From positions 1-8,099 of the forward strand of contig SKOL01000614.1 of assembly GCA_007120055.1 (NCBI GenBank): DNA of 8,099 nucleotides, written 5' to 3'. The DNA comes from Anaerobacillus sp. Its GTDB lineage: Bacteria > Bacillota > Bacilli > Bacillales_H > Anaerobacillaceae. This document shows positions 1-6,224 of this stretch, piece after piece (the first letter of the stretch is position 1; each line of letters starts with the position of its first letter). Under the pieces are notes generated by a model. That model saw nothing but the letters and a program-made list of their open reading frames with translations. It did no database searches and was not told the DNA's origin. The translations under genes and the position numbers were made by a program.

Positions 1-1
1 T

Positions 2-121
2 ATTTTAATGTTAATCATCCAACTAACGGCCGAAGTCGTTGGACTAATCGGTCAAAAAAGAACACCTTTATTGAACATCGTTAAAAAGATTATCACCGTA
101 ACATTGAGTATAAAAAGTTAA
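2..121 (+). CDS. possible C-terminal tail of a hydrophobic protein (partial at left edge)
   Basis: A plus-strand frame is open from the window edge for 39 codons and closes with TAA at 119-121. The peptide begins ILMLIIQLTAEVVGLIGQ and ends KKIITVTLSIKS. It has a hydrophobic stretch followed by a basic, amphipathic tail, as in the end of a membrane protein. I do not recognise the family. The alternative plus frame starting at base 1 is also open for 27 codons, but its composition is less protein-like. If real, this gene converges on fabZ, and the hairpin at 151-196 lies about 30 bp past its stop. Thirty-nine codons are too few to exclude a chance open frame. Confidence 0.3.
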   Translation: MLMLIIQLTAEVVGLIGQKRTPLLNIVKKIITVTLSIKS

Positions 122-150
122 TCACGAGCTTGTACACTAATGTTTTTAAA

Positions 151-196
151 GCGATCAAGGTCGAAAAAAAATGACCGCTAATTTTTCGTTGATCGC
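151..196. repeat. imperfect inverted repeat, possible hairpin
   Basis: GCGATCAA at 151-158 is complementary to TTGATCGC at 189-196. An inner pair CGAAAAA/TTTTTCG continues the stem after a 3-nt bulge. It lies between the possible plus-strand tail and fabZ. There is no clean T-run on either strand, so a terminator role is only possible. The rest of 122-369 shows no convincing gene: its short open frames lack ribosome binding sites. Confidence 0.4.
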
Positions 197-369
197 TTGA
201 TGTTGTTTCATTTGCTCGGTGAGGTGCTGCATGAATTGAATACGGTACATGTCCCAATGCAAAGTAGGGGCAAAACAAGGTACATATTTACTTGTAATTT
301 AGGTTTTTGCGATAGGAAATGGAACCCGTTACGGTTGAATAGGGATTTTTTTGCTACAAACACAATAAA

Positions 370-416
370 GGGGCTGTCTCAACCAAAGTATTTGATACTT
401 TGATTGAGACAGCCCC
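370..416 (-). terminator. large hairpin, probable fabZ terminator
   Basis: GGGGCTGTCTCAA (370-382) pairs with its exact complement at 404-416. After a 2-nt mismatch a further 7 bp (AAAGTAT/ATACTTT) close on a 3-nt loop. On the minus strand the hairpin is followed by a TTTATT tract. It lies about 120 bp downstream of the fabZ stop, with no gene in between. The GGGGCTGTCTCAA arm also resembles ends and terminators seen in some insertion sequences, so it could be an IS or MITE remnant that now acts as a terminator. No flanking target duplication is visible. Confidence 0.55.
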
Positions 417-533
417 GAGTTTGTTAGTAGCACGGATAGTTTATTTACATAGTTTTTTTGTCATATGTTGCGTGTCGCCCAATTTTGATCCAAGTTTTTT
501 GGCGGTTAGGGGCGGGGTTGGATTGATCTCGTC

Positions 534-968
534 TTACTCTTGTTTTTCACCTAAAGCAAACATGAGCTCAGTTTCGGCAACGACTTTTCCGTCGACGGAA
601 GCCGTGCCTTTTCCTTTACCAATCGAACCTCTAAGGCGGGTAATTTCCACTTCGAGACGAAGTTGGTCACCTGGTTTCACTTGGCCTTTAAAACGGCAGC
701 CGTCAATCCCAGCGAAAAAGGCGAGGCGGCCTTTGTTTTCTTCTTTTTTAAGCATTGCAACGGCACCAACTTGAGCGAGTGCCTCAATAATGAGAACGCC
801 AGGCATGACCGGGTAGTCAGGGAAGTGCCCGTTGAAAAATTCTTCGTTAGCTGAAACATTTTTAATTCCAACCGCGCTTGTGCCTTCTTCGATCTCAAGG
901 ATACGGTCGACAAGAAGAAACGGGTAACGGTGCGGAATGATTTCTTTAATTTGTTGAATATCTAACAT
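534..968 (-). CDS. fabZ: 3-hydroxyacyl-[acyl-carrier-protein] dehydratase FabZ
   Basis: FabZ removes water from (3R)-hydroxyacyl-ACP to give trans-2-enoyl-ACP, the third step of each elongation cycle of type II fatty acid synthesis in the cytoplasm. The 144 residues match the usual family length. The hot-dog fold signature is clear: [12 protein letters not shown] near residues 11-22, then [20 protein letters not shown] at 47-66. That motif holds the catalytic His48 and Glu62. A later [19 protein letters not shown] segment is also typical. The ATG is preceded by AGGAGGT about 9 nt upstream, which fixes the start. In B. subtilis the gene follows flhP; here about 6 kb lies between them, so fabZ probably relies on its own promoter (see 1008-1016). 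Its leader contains an inverted repeat and a FapR-like site. Confidence 0.97.
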   Translation of the reverse strand: MLDIQQIKEIIPHRYPFLLVDRILEIEEGTSAVGIKNVSANEEFFNGHFPDYPVMPGVLIIEALAQVGAVAMLKKEENKGRLAFFAGIDGCRFKGQVKPGDQLRLEVEITRLRGSIGKGKGTASVDGKVVAETELMFALGEKQE

Positions 969-1006
969 GGGTTTAGTACCTCCTACTATTAACAGATGTT
1001 AGATAT
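958..1006 (-). promoter_or_regulatory. inverted repeat enclosing the fabZ ribosome binding site and start codon
   Basis: ATATCTAACAT at 958-968 and ATGTTAGATAT at 996-1006 are perfect 11-bp complements separated by 27 nt. On the mRNA the downstream arm contains the fabZ start codon and the next eight bases of coding sequence. The AGGAGG ribosome binding site is in the loop. If transcription starts near 1002, as the predicted -10 suggests, only about 7 bp of the upstream arm would be in the transcript. The repeat could therefore act as RNA (start-codon occlusion) or as a DNA operator. Both roles are inferred. Confidence 0.45.
973..989. promoter_or_regulatory. FapR-like operator overlapping the fabZ ribosome binding site
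   Basis: On the plus strand the 17 bases TTAGTACCTCCTACTAT match the B. subtilis FapR box as I remember it (TTAGTACCTGATACTAA) at 14 positions. The two half-sites TTAGTA and TACTAt are in the right spacing. FapR represses fatty-acid and phospholipid genes and is released by malonyl-CoA. fabZ is not a classical FapR target in B. subtilis. Part of the match is forced by the AGGAGG ribosome binding site, so chance similarity is possible. Confidence 0.3.
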
Positions 1007-1007
1007 G

Positions 1008-1016
1008 ATTGTACCA
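1008..1016 (-). promoter_or_regulatory. extended -10 promoter element for fabZ
   Basis: The minus strand reads TGGTACAAT, an extended -10 (TGn followed by TACAAT, one mismatch to TATAAT). It would give a leader of roughly 33 nt before the fabZ ATG. No good -35 is visible at 17 bp, which is common for extended -10 promoters. The repeat element at 1039-1128 lies immediately upstream. Confidence 0.45.
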
Positions 1017-1038
1017 TATATTGTGAGGAAGTGCACGA

Positions 1039-1128
1039 GGTGTCAGACACCACCCGTGGACATTTCGTGTTTTTGTCCACGACACGTGGACATTTAAGTA
1101 AATTTGTCTTTTTACGGTGTCTGACACC
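1039..1128. repeat. REPIN-like inverted pair of the 54-bp repeat (copy A)
   Basis: Two palindromes bound the element, GGTGTCAGACACC (1039-1051) and GGTGTCTGACACC (1116-1128). The left unit is 1039-1092, with arms CGTGGACA (1055-1062), TGTCCACG (1074-1081) and CGTGGACA (1085-1092). The right unit (1074-1128, minus strand) shares that centre but has a decayed outer arm and one extra base. The central 19 bases form a hairpin with a perfect 8-bp stem and a 3-nt loop. This is the only doublet among the five copies. It lies just upstream of the fabZ promoter. Confidence 0.85.
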
Positions 1129-1235
1129 AATGAAAGTTCACTTTCACCTACATCAATATAAAAAAATTGGTAAGAAATATCTCAATCTAAGAAAGTAAAA
1201 TTTGCCGTAGCAACATATTTTACAGGGGAGACACC

Positions 1236-1252
1236 ATGTGAAAATTTCACAT
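1236..1252. repeat. 17-bp palindrome
   Basis: ATGTGAAA and TTTCACAT are perfect 8-bp complements around a single A. The site is 16 bp past the stop of the small coiled-coil gene. No T-run follows on the minus strand, so it is not an obvious terminator. It could be a protein-binding site, but nothing nearby shows which. Confidence 0.35.
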
Positions 1253-1268
1253 AAATAACCTGTGCTTG

Positions 1269-1451
1269 CTACTCGCGTAATTGCTTGATTTCTTTTTGTT
1301 TTTGTTCTATTTTTTCCCAAATAACATCTTGAACCTTTGTGATATAGTCGAATTCGCGGTGTCCAGCGCTCGCTAGTGAATTTTGAAGAACTCGATCATG
1401 TCTTCTCAACTCTTCGATTTCTTTTTCAAGCTGCTTAATTTTTTTCTTCAA
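1269..1451 (-). CDS. small coiled-coil protein of unknown function, TTG start
   Basis: This is a 60-residue, highly charged protein. Residues 1-30 (MKKKIKQLEKEIEELRRHD and onward) and 42-60 (DVIWEKIEQKQKEIKQLRE) have heptad-like spacing of I, L and V among K, E and Q. That suggests two helices forming a helical hairpin or coiled coil, joined by a segment around GHREFDYI. There is no signal peptide or membrane segment. The start is TTG: it is preceded by GGGGGAG at 5-nt spacing, and an in-frame TAA lies five codons upstream, so no longer form exists. The Spo0E phosphatase family has similar size and shape, but its SQELD motif is absent. I assign no function. The gene stands alone between the nuclease gene and fabZ. 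Confidence 0.55.
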   Translation of the reverse strand: MKKKIKQLEKEIEELRRHDRVLQNSLASAGHREFDYITKVQDVIWEKIEQKQKEIKQLRE

Positions 1452-1774
1452 ATTAACTCCCCCTTACCAAGACATAGTTTTGAATACAACGTTAGAGATC
1501 CTATCATCAAAGGCTTCTACTTTTTGCCTCCTATGAAAACTTTTGTAATAATCAAGTTATCGTTTCATAGATTGAAAGTATTGTTATATTTTATTTTCAA
1601 AACGAATAAAATATTCTTTTGATTTGTAACAGAGAATATTAGTTAGCGCTTCCCTGACCAAGAAAGTAATGTGCGAGCAAATTTTTGCGGTTTCAGCTTT
1701 CCTCTTAGCAAGACACGTTTATAAGGATGACCGTTTTAATAGGTATTGATATTGGGTTGTTGAGGTAAAAAATG
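1452..1774. other. intergenic stretch without a recognisable gene
   Basis: About 320 bp of AT-rich sequence lie between the start of the small coiled-coil gene and the terminator of the nuclease gene. Open frames here are short or lack ribosome binding sites. An orphan AGGAGG on the minus strand (1527-1532) has no start codon at usable distance. It presumably holds the promoter of the 60-residue gene, but I cannot place one with confidence. Confidence 0.4.
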
Positions 1775-1799
1775 AACCGAGCTGATGGTCAGCTCGGTT
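1775..1799 (-). terminator. intrinsic terminator downstream of the nuclease gene
   Basis: A perfect 11-bp stem AACCGAGCTGA/TCAGCTCGGTT encloses a 3-nt loop. On the minus strand it is followed by CA and six T residues (1772-1767), and on the plus strand by TTTATTTG. It is therefore probably bidirectional. In this context it ends the transcript of the Rpn-type nuclease gene, whose stop is about 125 bp upstream. Confidence 0.85.
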
Positions 1800-1878
1800 T
1801 TATTTGTTTGAATAGATATAGTTCTGATTGTTCATGTTGGTGGTGAAATACTTCAAAGTTATTTTTATTATAAAACCT

Positions 1879-1932
1879 TGTCCTTCCCTCGTGGACAAAA
1901 TGGACAAATGTCCACGGGCGGTGTCAGACACC
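1879..1932 (-). repeat. 54-bp REP-like repeat (copy B)
   Basis: Read on the minus strand the unit starts with palindrome GGTGTCTGACACC (1920-1932). It continues with arm CGTGGACA, an 11-nt loop, arm TGTCCACG (stem 1890-1897/1909-1916) and ends in GGACA at 1879-1883. The stop codon TGA of the nuclease gene (1924-1926) is the middle of the palindrome, so the unit sits exactly at the gene's 3' end. Confidence 0.85.
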
Positions 1933-2937
1933 TTTGATCTTAGCAACCTCTTCAGTGGTCAAACCCGTCAACTCGGCAACGGTTTCATTATCGATGCCTT
2001 TTTCGAGCATGCGTTTGGCGATTTGGCGTTGGTTTTTTTGTTGCCCTTCTTTGATTCCTTTTTCACGGCCTTCCTGCAGACCTTTTTCATGGCCTTTTTC
2101 ATGACCTTTTTTCAGACCGTCCTCTAGTCCTTTCTTCAGTGCTTCTTCATACCTTAACTCGGCTTCACGCACAGCTGCTAAGTCATCGAGGACGACTTTC
2201 AGGCGGGCTTCGTACTCAAACCACTTATTGGTGTCCTCACTCAACTTTTCCCAATGTTTGAATGCTTCTTGTAGGTTTTCGTCACTCATTGCAATCTCCT
2301 CCAATTCTTTAAAAATGTCTTCATAAATTTTTTGATTCTTCTTATCAACTACTCCTAACAACAAAAGCCACCTTGCTAAAATACTATCTCTTGGGTTAAG
2401 CTTACCTTTTTTCCAATCAGTAATTAGTTTTGGCATTTTCAAAAAGTGCATCTCTAACACGTCGGTCAATTGAAAGCGGTCTTCATCCTCATACAAATGG
2501 TACGTCGTTTGAAATTTCTCGGTTTCATCAAAAAGATGAAAGTTCACTATATTAATTAGGATTACGGGCTTTAACTCCTTATAGCCCATACTTTTTTGCA
2601 ACGGCTCACGATAGATCCCTGCCCAATAATATAAAGAGCGCTTCACCATGTCATAGCGGTTATTAAATTGGATTTCAATGTTAACTCGTTCATTTTTATT
2701 CGTAGTTGCTAAAATGTCGAGGCGCGATTCTTTATCACCTCGATGTTCAGCTGAAAATTCATTATTAATAAAAGTAATATCTTGAATGCTATCTTCACCT
2801 TGCCTGTTTAAGATTGCGTTCAAAAATATCATCGTAATATGTTTATTTTTATTGTTGCCAAACAGTTGTTTAAAGGCATAATCAACCTTTAAGTCCATTA
2901 ATTTGTGTAATGGCAGTCGTTTAAGTACTCGTTCCAT
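1924..2937 (-). CDS. Rpn/PD-(D/E)XK-type nuclease (putative transposase family)
   Basis: This 337-residue protein resembles the Rpn family (recombination-promoting nuclease, PDDEXK_2 type). Members are DNA endonucleases that raise RecA-independent recombination in E. coli. The N-terminal segment DLKVDYAFKQLFG (15-27) is typical. The likely catalytic residues are Asp74 in SRLDILATT and Glu88-Ile-Gln90 in NIEIQF, the E-x-Q variant of the PD-(D/E)XK core. Residues 240-262 look helical. Glycines then recur every fourth residue from 270 to 298 among K and E, and a short helical tail follows (LTGLTTEEVAKI). The start at 2937 is chosen because AAGGAGA lies 10 nt upstream. The frame stays open for 40 further codons, but that part is low-complexity and unlike the family. 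The last two codons and the stop come from repeat copy B. Recombination or defence roles are inference. Confidence 0.85.
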   Translation of the reverse strand: MERVLKRLPLHKLMDLKVDYAFKQLFGNNKNKHITMIFLNAILNRQGEDSIQDITFINNEFSAEHRGDKESRLDILATTNKNERVNIEIQFNNRYDMVKRSLYYWAGIYREPLQKSMGYKELKPVILINIVNFHLFDETEKFQTTYHLYEDEDRFQLTDVLEMHFLKMPKLITDWKKGKLNPRDSILARWLLLLGVVDKKNQKIYEDIFKELEEIAMSDENLQEAFKHWEKLSEDTNKWFEYEARLKVVLDDLAAVREAELRYEEALKKGLEDGLKKGHEKGHEKGLQEGREKGIKEGQQKNQRQIAKRMLEKGIDNETVAELTGLTTEEVAKIKGV

Positions 2938-3153
2938 AAGAAATAAATCTCCTTTTATTATATCATTTTTTTGTTGTTTTTTTTCATGCTGTGTGGGCGT
3001 TTGGCTCGGTGGCTTGCATTGGGAGCGGCGTAGGTCCGTTTTATTTTTTGGGGACAAAGTAGCTATGGAATTGTTCGCAGGGCGTGGTGCAAAGTTTCGG
3101 CCCCATAAAGTACCTTCTACTTACTTAATTAAGTTTTATATTGAAAAAGGGCT

Positions 3154-3207
3154 TGTCCGTCTCAGGTGGACAAAAGGCTAAAATGTCCACGGACGGTGTC
3201 TGACACT
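3154..3207 (-). repeat. 54-bp REP-like repeat (copy C), inside the 3' end of dprA
   Basis: On the minus strand it runs from palindrome AGTGTCAGACACC (3195-3207, one end base changed) through a perfect 7-bp stem GTGGACA/TGTCCAC (3166-3172/3184-3190) with an 11-nt loop. It ends at GGACA (3154-3158). It matches copy E at 45 of 54 positions, with five of the nine differences in the loop. The dprA stop codon lies in the loop. Confidence 0.85.
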
Positions 3208-4302
3208 GTTTAAGGTGCGGCCTTTGATTTTGAGGTGGTTATGCATTTCTAGTTGAATGAGAGCGTTGGTGAGATCGAGTTCTGGGATTTCGAGGTGATT
3301 AGCTAATTTGTCGACGGTGCAACTGCCGTTATTATGCAAATAAGTGATGATCTTTTGTTCTAATGAAGAAAGGGGAGTGTCGGAGTTACGACGGTTCCTT
3401 GGATCTCCGGTGGGGCTGCAACTGGCATGACGGTCCCCTTCCGTTTCCACTCGTCCATCAGCGAACGAAAGCGAACTCGGCCCTAAGTACGGGCGTGCGC
3501 CTTTCATTAATAATAAATTCGAGCCTTCTGCTTCAGGGGTATAGATCGAGTGTGGCACTACGTATAAGTTTCGGCCTTGTTCGTTCGCAAACCTTGCCGT
3601 CGTTAAAGAGCCGCTGTTAACTGAGGCTTGTACGACAACAACGTCTGTTGACCATGCGACAATGTGGGCGTTACGCTCGAGAAAAAATTTCGGGTGTGGC
3701 CTCACCCCTGGAGGGTATGCCGAAATAACCACCCCACCGTCATTCATGATTTTTTCGTATAATGTTCGATGTTCTTTCGGATAGCATATATCCACGCCAC
3801 TTGCGAGTACGGCCATCGTATAACCTCCTACTTTTAAGCAAGTGGTATGCGCGTAGCTATCGACCCCTTTTGCCATCCCACTGATAACAGGGTGTCCCCT
3901 CTCGCCTACCGCGCTCCCGATTTCACTAGCTGCCCTCTTCGCATCTTCGGTACACCTTCTAGCACCGACGACCGCCACTCCCCTAATCTTCGGCAACGTC
4001 CCGCGATAGTAAAAAAGGATCGGCGAACGCTTGCAAGAAAAAACGTCGGCATAGCTACTCGCCCCTAATGTGAGAACCTCTATATTTAATTTTTCAACAA
4101 GCTCAATGGTCGCCTTCACCTCATCAAGACGAAATTCAGTGATTTTTTTAGCCGTCGCTTTACCTATCCCGTCGACTTCGACGAGATCAGCGACACTCGC
4201 TCGATAAATTTTTTCAGGGTCGCCCTCGAAGGCTGCCAATAGCTTTTTTTGTAAAATGGGCCCCACACCTCGTAACTGACTTAACCAAATCCAATAGTCC
4301 AT
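3178..4302 (-). CDS. dprA: DNA-processing protein DprA (Smf), C-terminus encoded by a repeat
   Basis: DprA binds incoming single-stranded DNA during natural transformation and loads RecA on it in the cytoplasm. The 374 residues show two helix-hairpin-helix-like segments (LRGVGPILQKK at 10-20; VDGIGKATAKKI at 43-54). The Rossmann-like core follows: GVAVVGARRCT (108-118), VISGMAKGVDSYAH (139-152), MAVLASGVDICYP (163-175) and SGSLTTARFANEQGR (230-244). A short unique linker leads to a winged-helix region (about 312-362). The core is divergent: the usual RNRIISGLS segment reads RNAHIVAWS, a form I associate more with clostridial proteins. The ATG is 7 nt after AAAGGAGG. comM lies 133 bp upstream with no terminator between, so co-transcription is likely. 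Residues 366-374 and the stop come from repeat copy C. In B. subtilis dprA adjoins topA; here it does not. Confidence 0.93.
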   Translation of the reverse strand: MDYWIWLSQLRGVGPILQKKLLAAFEGDPEKIYRASVADLVEVDGIGKATAKKITEFRLDEVKATIELVEKLNIEVLTLGASSYADVFSCKRSPILFYYRGTLPKIRGVAVVGARRCTEDAKRAASEIGSAVGERGHPVISGMAKGVDSYAHTTCLKVGGYTMAVLASGVDICYPKEHRTLYEKIMNDGGVVISAYPPGVRPHPKFFLERNAHIVAWSTDVVVVQASVNSGSLTTARFANEQGRNLYVVPHSIYTPEAEGSNLLLMKGARPYLGPSSLSFADGRVETEGDRHASCSPTGDPRNRRNSDTPLSSLEQKIITYLHNNGSCTVDKLANHLEIPELDLTNALIQLEMHNHLKIKGRTLNSVRHRPWTF

Positions 4303-4435
4303 TTGTGATCCTCCTTTAATTTAATGACTAACACTATCTAATTTGTAAAAACTCAGTTGAGTGACTTTTATACTAAACACTCATGACGCCACACCGTCAC
4401 AACCCGCTAACCCACTAGCCAACTAACCACCTCTA

Positions 4436-5953
4436 CTACACCGTTAACAACCCATTTTTCTCCCGGTCTAAATCTCTCGATAACAAGGCGGCTAACACGT
4501 CTTTTTTTCGAATATTTCGTGCGCCGTCGAGGTCGGCAAACGTCCTTGCTACTTTTAAAAATTTGTTCAAGGTGCGGCCACTGTATCGGTAATGTTCAAA
4601 CGCCTTTTTCAAGACGGTTTCAGAATCGTGATCGAGGTGGCAATATCTTTTTATAAGAGCAGGGGTTAAGTCAGCGTTACAAGTAATTTCCATACCTTCG
4701 TAGCGCCGTTGTTGAATTTGTCTCGCCTCAGTGACTCGGGTGAGAATCTCTTCTGAAGAGTTTGTTTCTGATTGGGTTTCAAAAAAATTAACAGATGTTA
4801 CGTACTTTTGAATGTCGATCCGGTCTAAAATCGGACCGGATAACTTGTTTCGATATTTCAAAATTTCATAATCCGTGCAGCGGCACCTCTCTTCACCAAA
4901 ATAACCACAAGGACATGGGTTCATCGCTGCAACGAGCATAAACTTTGCAGGATAGACATTCGTCATATGTACGCGACTAATGGTCACTTTCCGATCTTCA
5001 AGCGGCTGACGAAGCGCATCTAACGTTTTTTTCGAAAACTCGGCAATTTCATCGAGAAAAAGAATGCCGTGGTGGGCAAGTGAAATTTCACCCGGCATCG
5101 ACGAGTAACCGCCGCCGATGAGGGCATTTGTCGATGCATTATGGTGTGGATCGCGAAACGGACGTTTTTCAATGAGGAAGTCTTCTTGCAGTAAGTTGGC
5201 GACGCTATAAATTTTCGTTACTTCGAGCGCTTCACGTTGCGTCATCGGCGGTAAAATCGAAGGAATGCGCTTGGCCACCATTGATTTCCCACAACCAGGC
5301 GGGCCGATCATTAAAAAATTATGACCGCCGGCTGTGGCCACTGTTAAGTATTCAATTAAAGATTGTTGCCCTCTCACATCGGAAAAATTAAGTTGTGGCG
5401 TTTGGATTGGTGTTTGTTTTTCGGGAGGAGGTAATTTCGCTCGAATTCCTTTTTGTAAAAATGCGAGGACTTGGTGTAATGTTTCGCAGCCGACGACATC
5501 GATTTCTTTCACTAATCTAGCTTCTCGGATGTTTTCATGAGGAACGATTAAATGCTTAATTTTCGCCTCTTTTGCGCATAGAGCCATCGGTAAAACACCA
5601 GTGACAGGGCGGAGTTCGCCATTTAGTGACAGCTCACCGAGGATGGCGAAAGATTGCTGTGTGGCGCGGATTTGGTTCGTTCTCATTAATAAGGCGACAG
5701 CCATCGGCAGATCGAAGTGTGTTCCGCTTTTTTTAATGTGCGAGGGCGCGAGATTCATAATCAGTTTTTGCTCTGGAAAGTGAAAGCCGCAAAAGGAAAG
5801 GGCGCTTTCTATGCGTTCTTTGGCCTCTCTCACCGCTTTGTCACCAAGGCCAACGATTGAAACCGATGGATAACCGCAAATCGTGTCCGCCTCAACATGG
5901 ATGAGACGGGCGTCAACGCCGTTAATCGTAAAAGAATATACAATAGAAGCCAT
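4436..5953 (-). CDS. comM: YifB/ComM family Mg-chelatase-like AAA+ ATPase
   Basis: ComM is a hexameric AAA+ helicase that, in Gram-negative transformable bacteria, extends recombination by branch migration of RecA D-loops. Despite the family name it does not insert magnesium. The 505 residues match full length. An N-terminal Lon/ChlI-like domain (about 1-165) is followed by the ATPase module. This has Walker A GPPGCGKS (217-224), FRDPHHNASTNALIGGG (266-282), Walker B ILFLDE (297-302) and GPILDRIDI (373-381), which contains the likely arginine finger. A cysteine cluster CPCG...CRC (347-359) and a C-terminal helical domain ending GRTLNKFLKVARTFADLD (459-476) complete the family pattern. AAAGGAG lies 7 nt before the ATG. 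dprA follows, which suggests a shared role in DNA uptake. Function in Bacillaceae is inferred from homologues. Confidence 0.94.
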   Translation of the reverse strand: MASIVYSFTINGVDARLIHVEADTICGYPSVSIVGLGDKAVREAKERIESALSFCGFHFPEQKLIMNLAPSHIKKSGTHFDLPMAVALLMRTNQIRATQQSFAILGELSLNGELRPVTGVLPMALCAKEAKIKHLIVPHENIREARLVKEIDVVGCETLHQVLAFLQKGIRAKLPPPEKQTPIQTPQLNFSDVRGQQSLIEYLTVATAGGHNFLMIGPPGCGKSMVAKRIPSILPPMTQREALEVTKIYSVANLLQEDFLIEKRPFRDPHHNASTNALIGGGYSSMPGEISLAHHGILFLDEIAEFSKKTLDALRQPLEDRKVTISRVHMTNVYPAKFMLVAAMNPCPCGYFGEERCRCTDYEILKYRNKLSGPILDRIDIQKYVTSVNFFETQSETNSSEEILTRVTEARQIQQRRYEGMEITCNADLTPALIKRYCHLDHDSETVLKKAFEHYRYSGRTLNKFLKVARTFADLDGARNIRKKDVLAALLSRDLDREKNGLLTV

Positions 5954-6006
5954 ATTTTTTCTCCTTTCAATCTTAGTTTTGGGATAGTTTGAAGCTTGGA
6001 ATAGAT

Positions 6007-6034
6007 TTTATATAAGTAGATAAGGTAATGTTAA
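6007..6034 (-). promoter_or_regulatory. candidate promoter for comM-dprA
   Basis: On the minus strand TTAACA (6029-6034) is followed after 16 nt by TATAAA (6007-6012). This resembles a sigma-A promoter with one mismatch in each hexamer. Transcription would begin near 6000, leaving a leader of about 47 nt before the comM start. The region is AT-rich, so chance matches are likely. I see no competence-factor box that I could name with confidence. Confidence 0.4.
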
Positions 6035-6148
6035 GTATAAGCTGTCGTATGTATTGTGTAATCTTTAATATGTGGGTGATTTAATGTTTTTAGAGCACTA
6101 ACGTTTATTGAGTGAATTTCATAATTACCAAAAACGAGCCACATCACG

Positions 6149-6190
6149 CAATATATAGTTTGCGAATGGTTTTGACGCAACTATATATTG
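6149..6190. repeat. inverted repeat between RAYT and comM
   Basis: CAATATATAGTTTGCG (6149-6164) and CGCAACTATATATTG (6176-6190) are complementary except for one bulged T, with an 11-nt spacer. No T-run follows on either strand. It begins 35 bp past the RAYT stop. It could be a weak terminator of that gene, an operator for comM, or the end of a mobile unit. It does not share sequence with the 54-bp repeats. Confidence 0.5.
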
Positions 6191-6224
6191 ATCTTAGGGG
6201 TGAGAAGATTGTAGATTCACGACT

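Noticed and set aside
400..774. 124-codon plus-strand frame opposite fabZ
   Set aside because: It is antisense to the conserved fabZ gene and starts within the terminator hairpin. It is a shadow.
1269..1451. Small coiled-coil protein as a Spo0E-like phosphatase
   Set aside because: Size and helical character fit, but the SQELD motif is absent and the spacing of the nearest look-alike (HREFD) is wrong.
1527..1532. Perfect AGGAGG upstream of the 60-residue gene, possibly a leader peptide
   Set aside because: No ATG, GTG or TTG follows at 5-13 nt; the nearest start is 16 nt or more away. The resulting 19-codon frame has no other support.
2957..2962. Perfect TATAAT on the minus strand just before the nuclease gene
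   Set aside because: Transcription from it would start near 2950, inside the ribosome binding site at 2948-2954, so the mRNA would lose that site. It is probably a chance match in AT-rich DNA.
2938..3057. N-terminal extension of 40 residues on the nuclease
   Set aside because: The frame is open, but the extension is low-complexity and not family-like. The ATG at 2937 has a good ribosome binding site at correct spacing.
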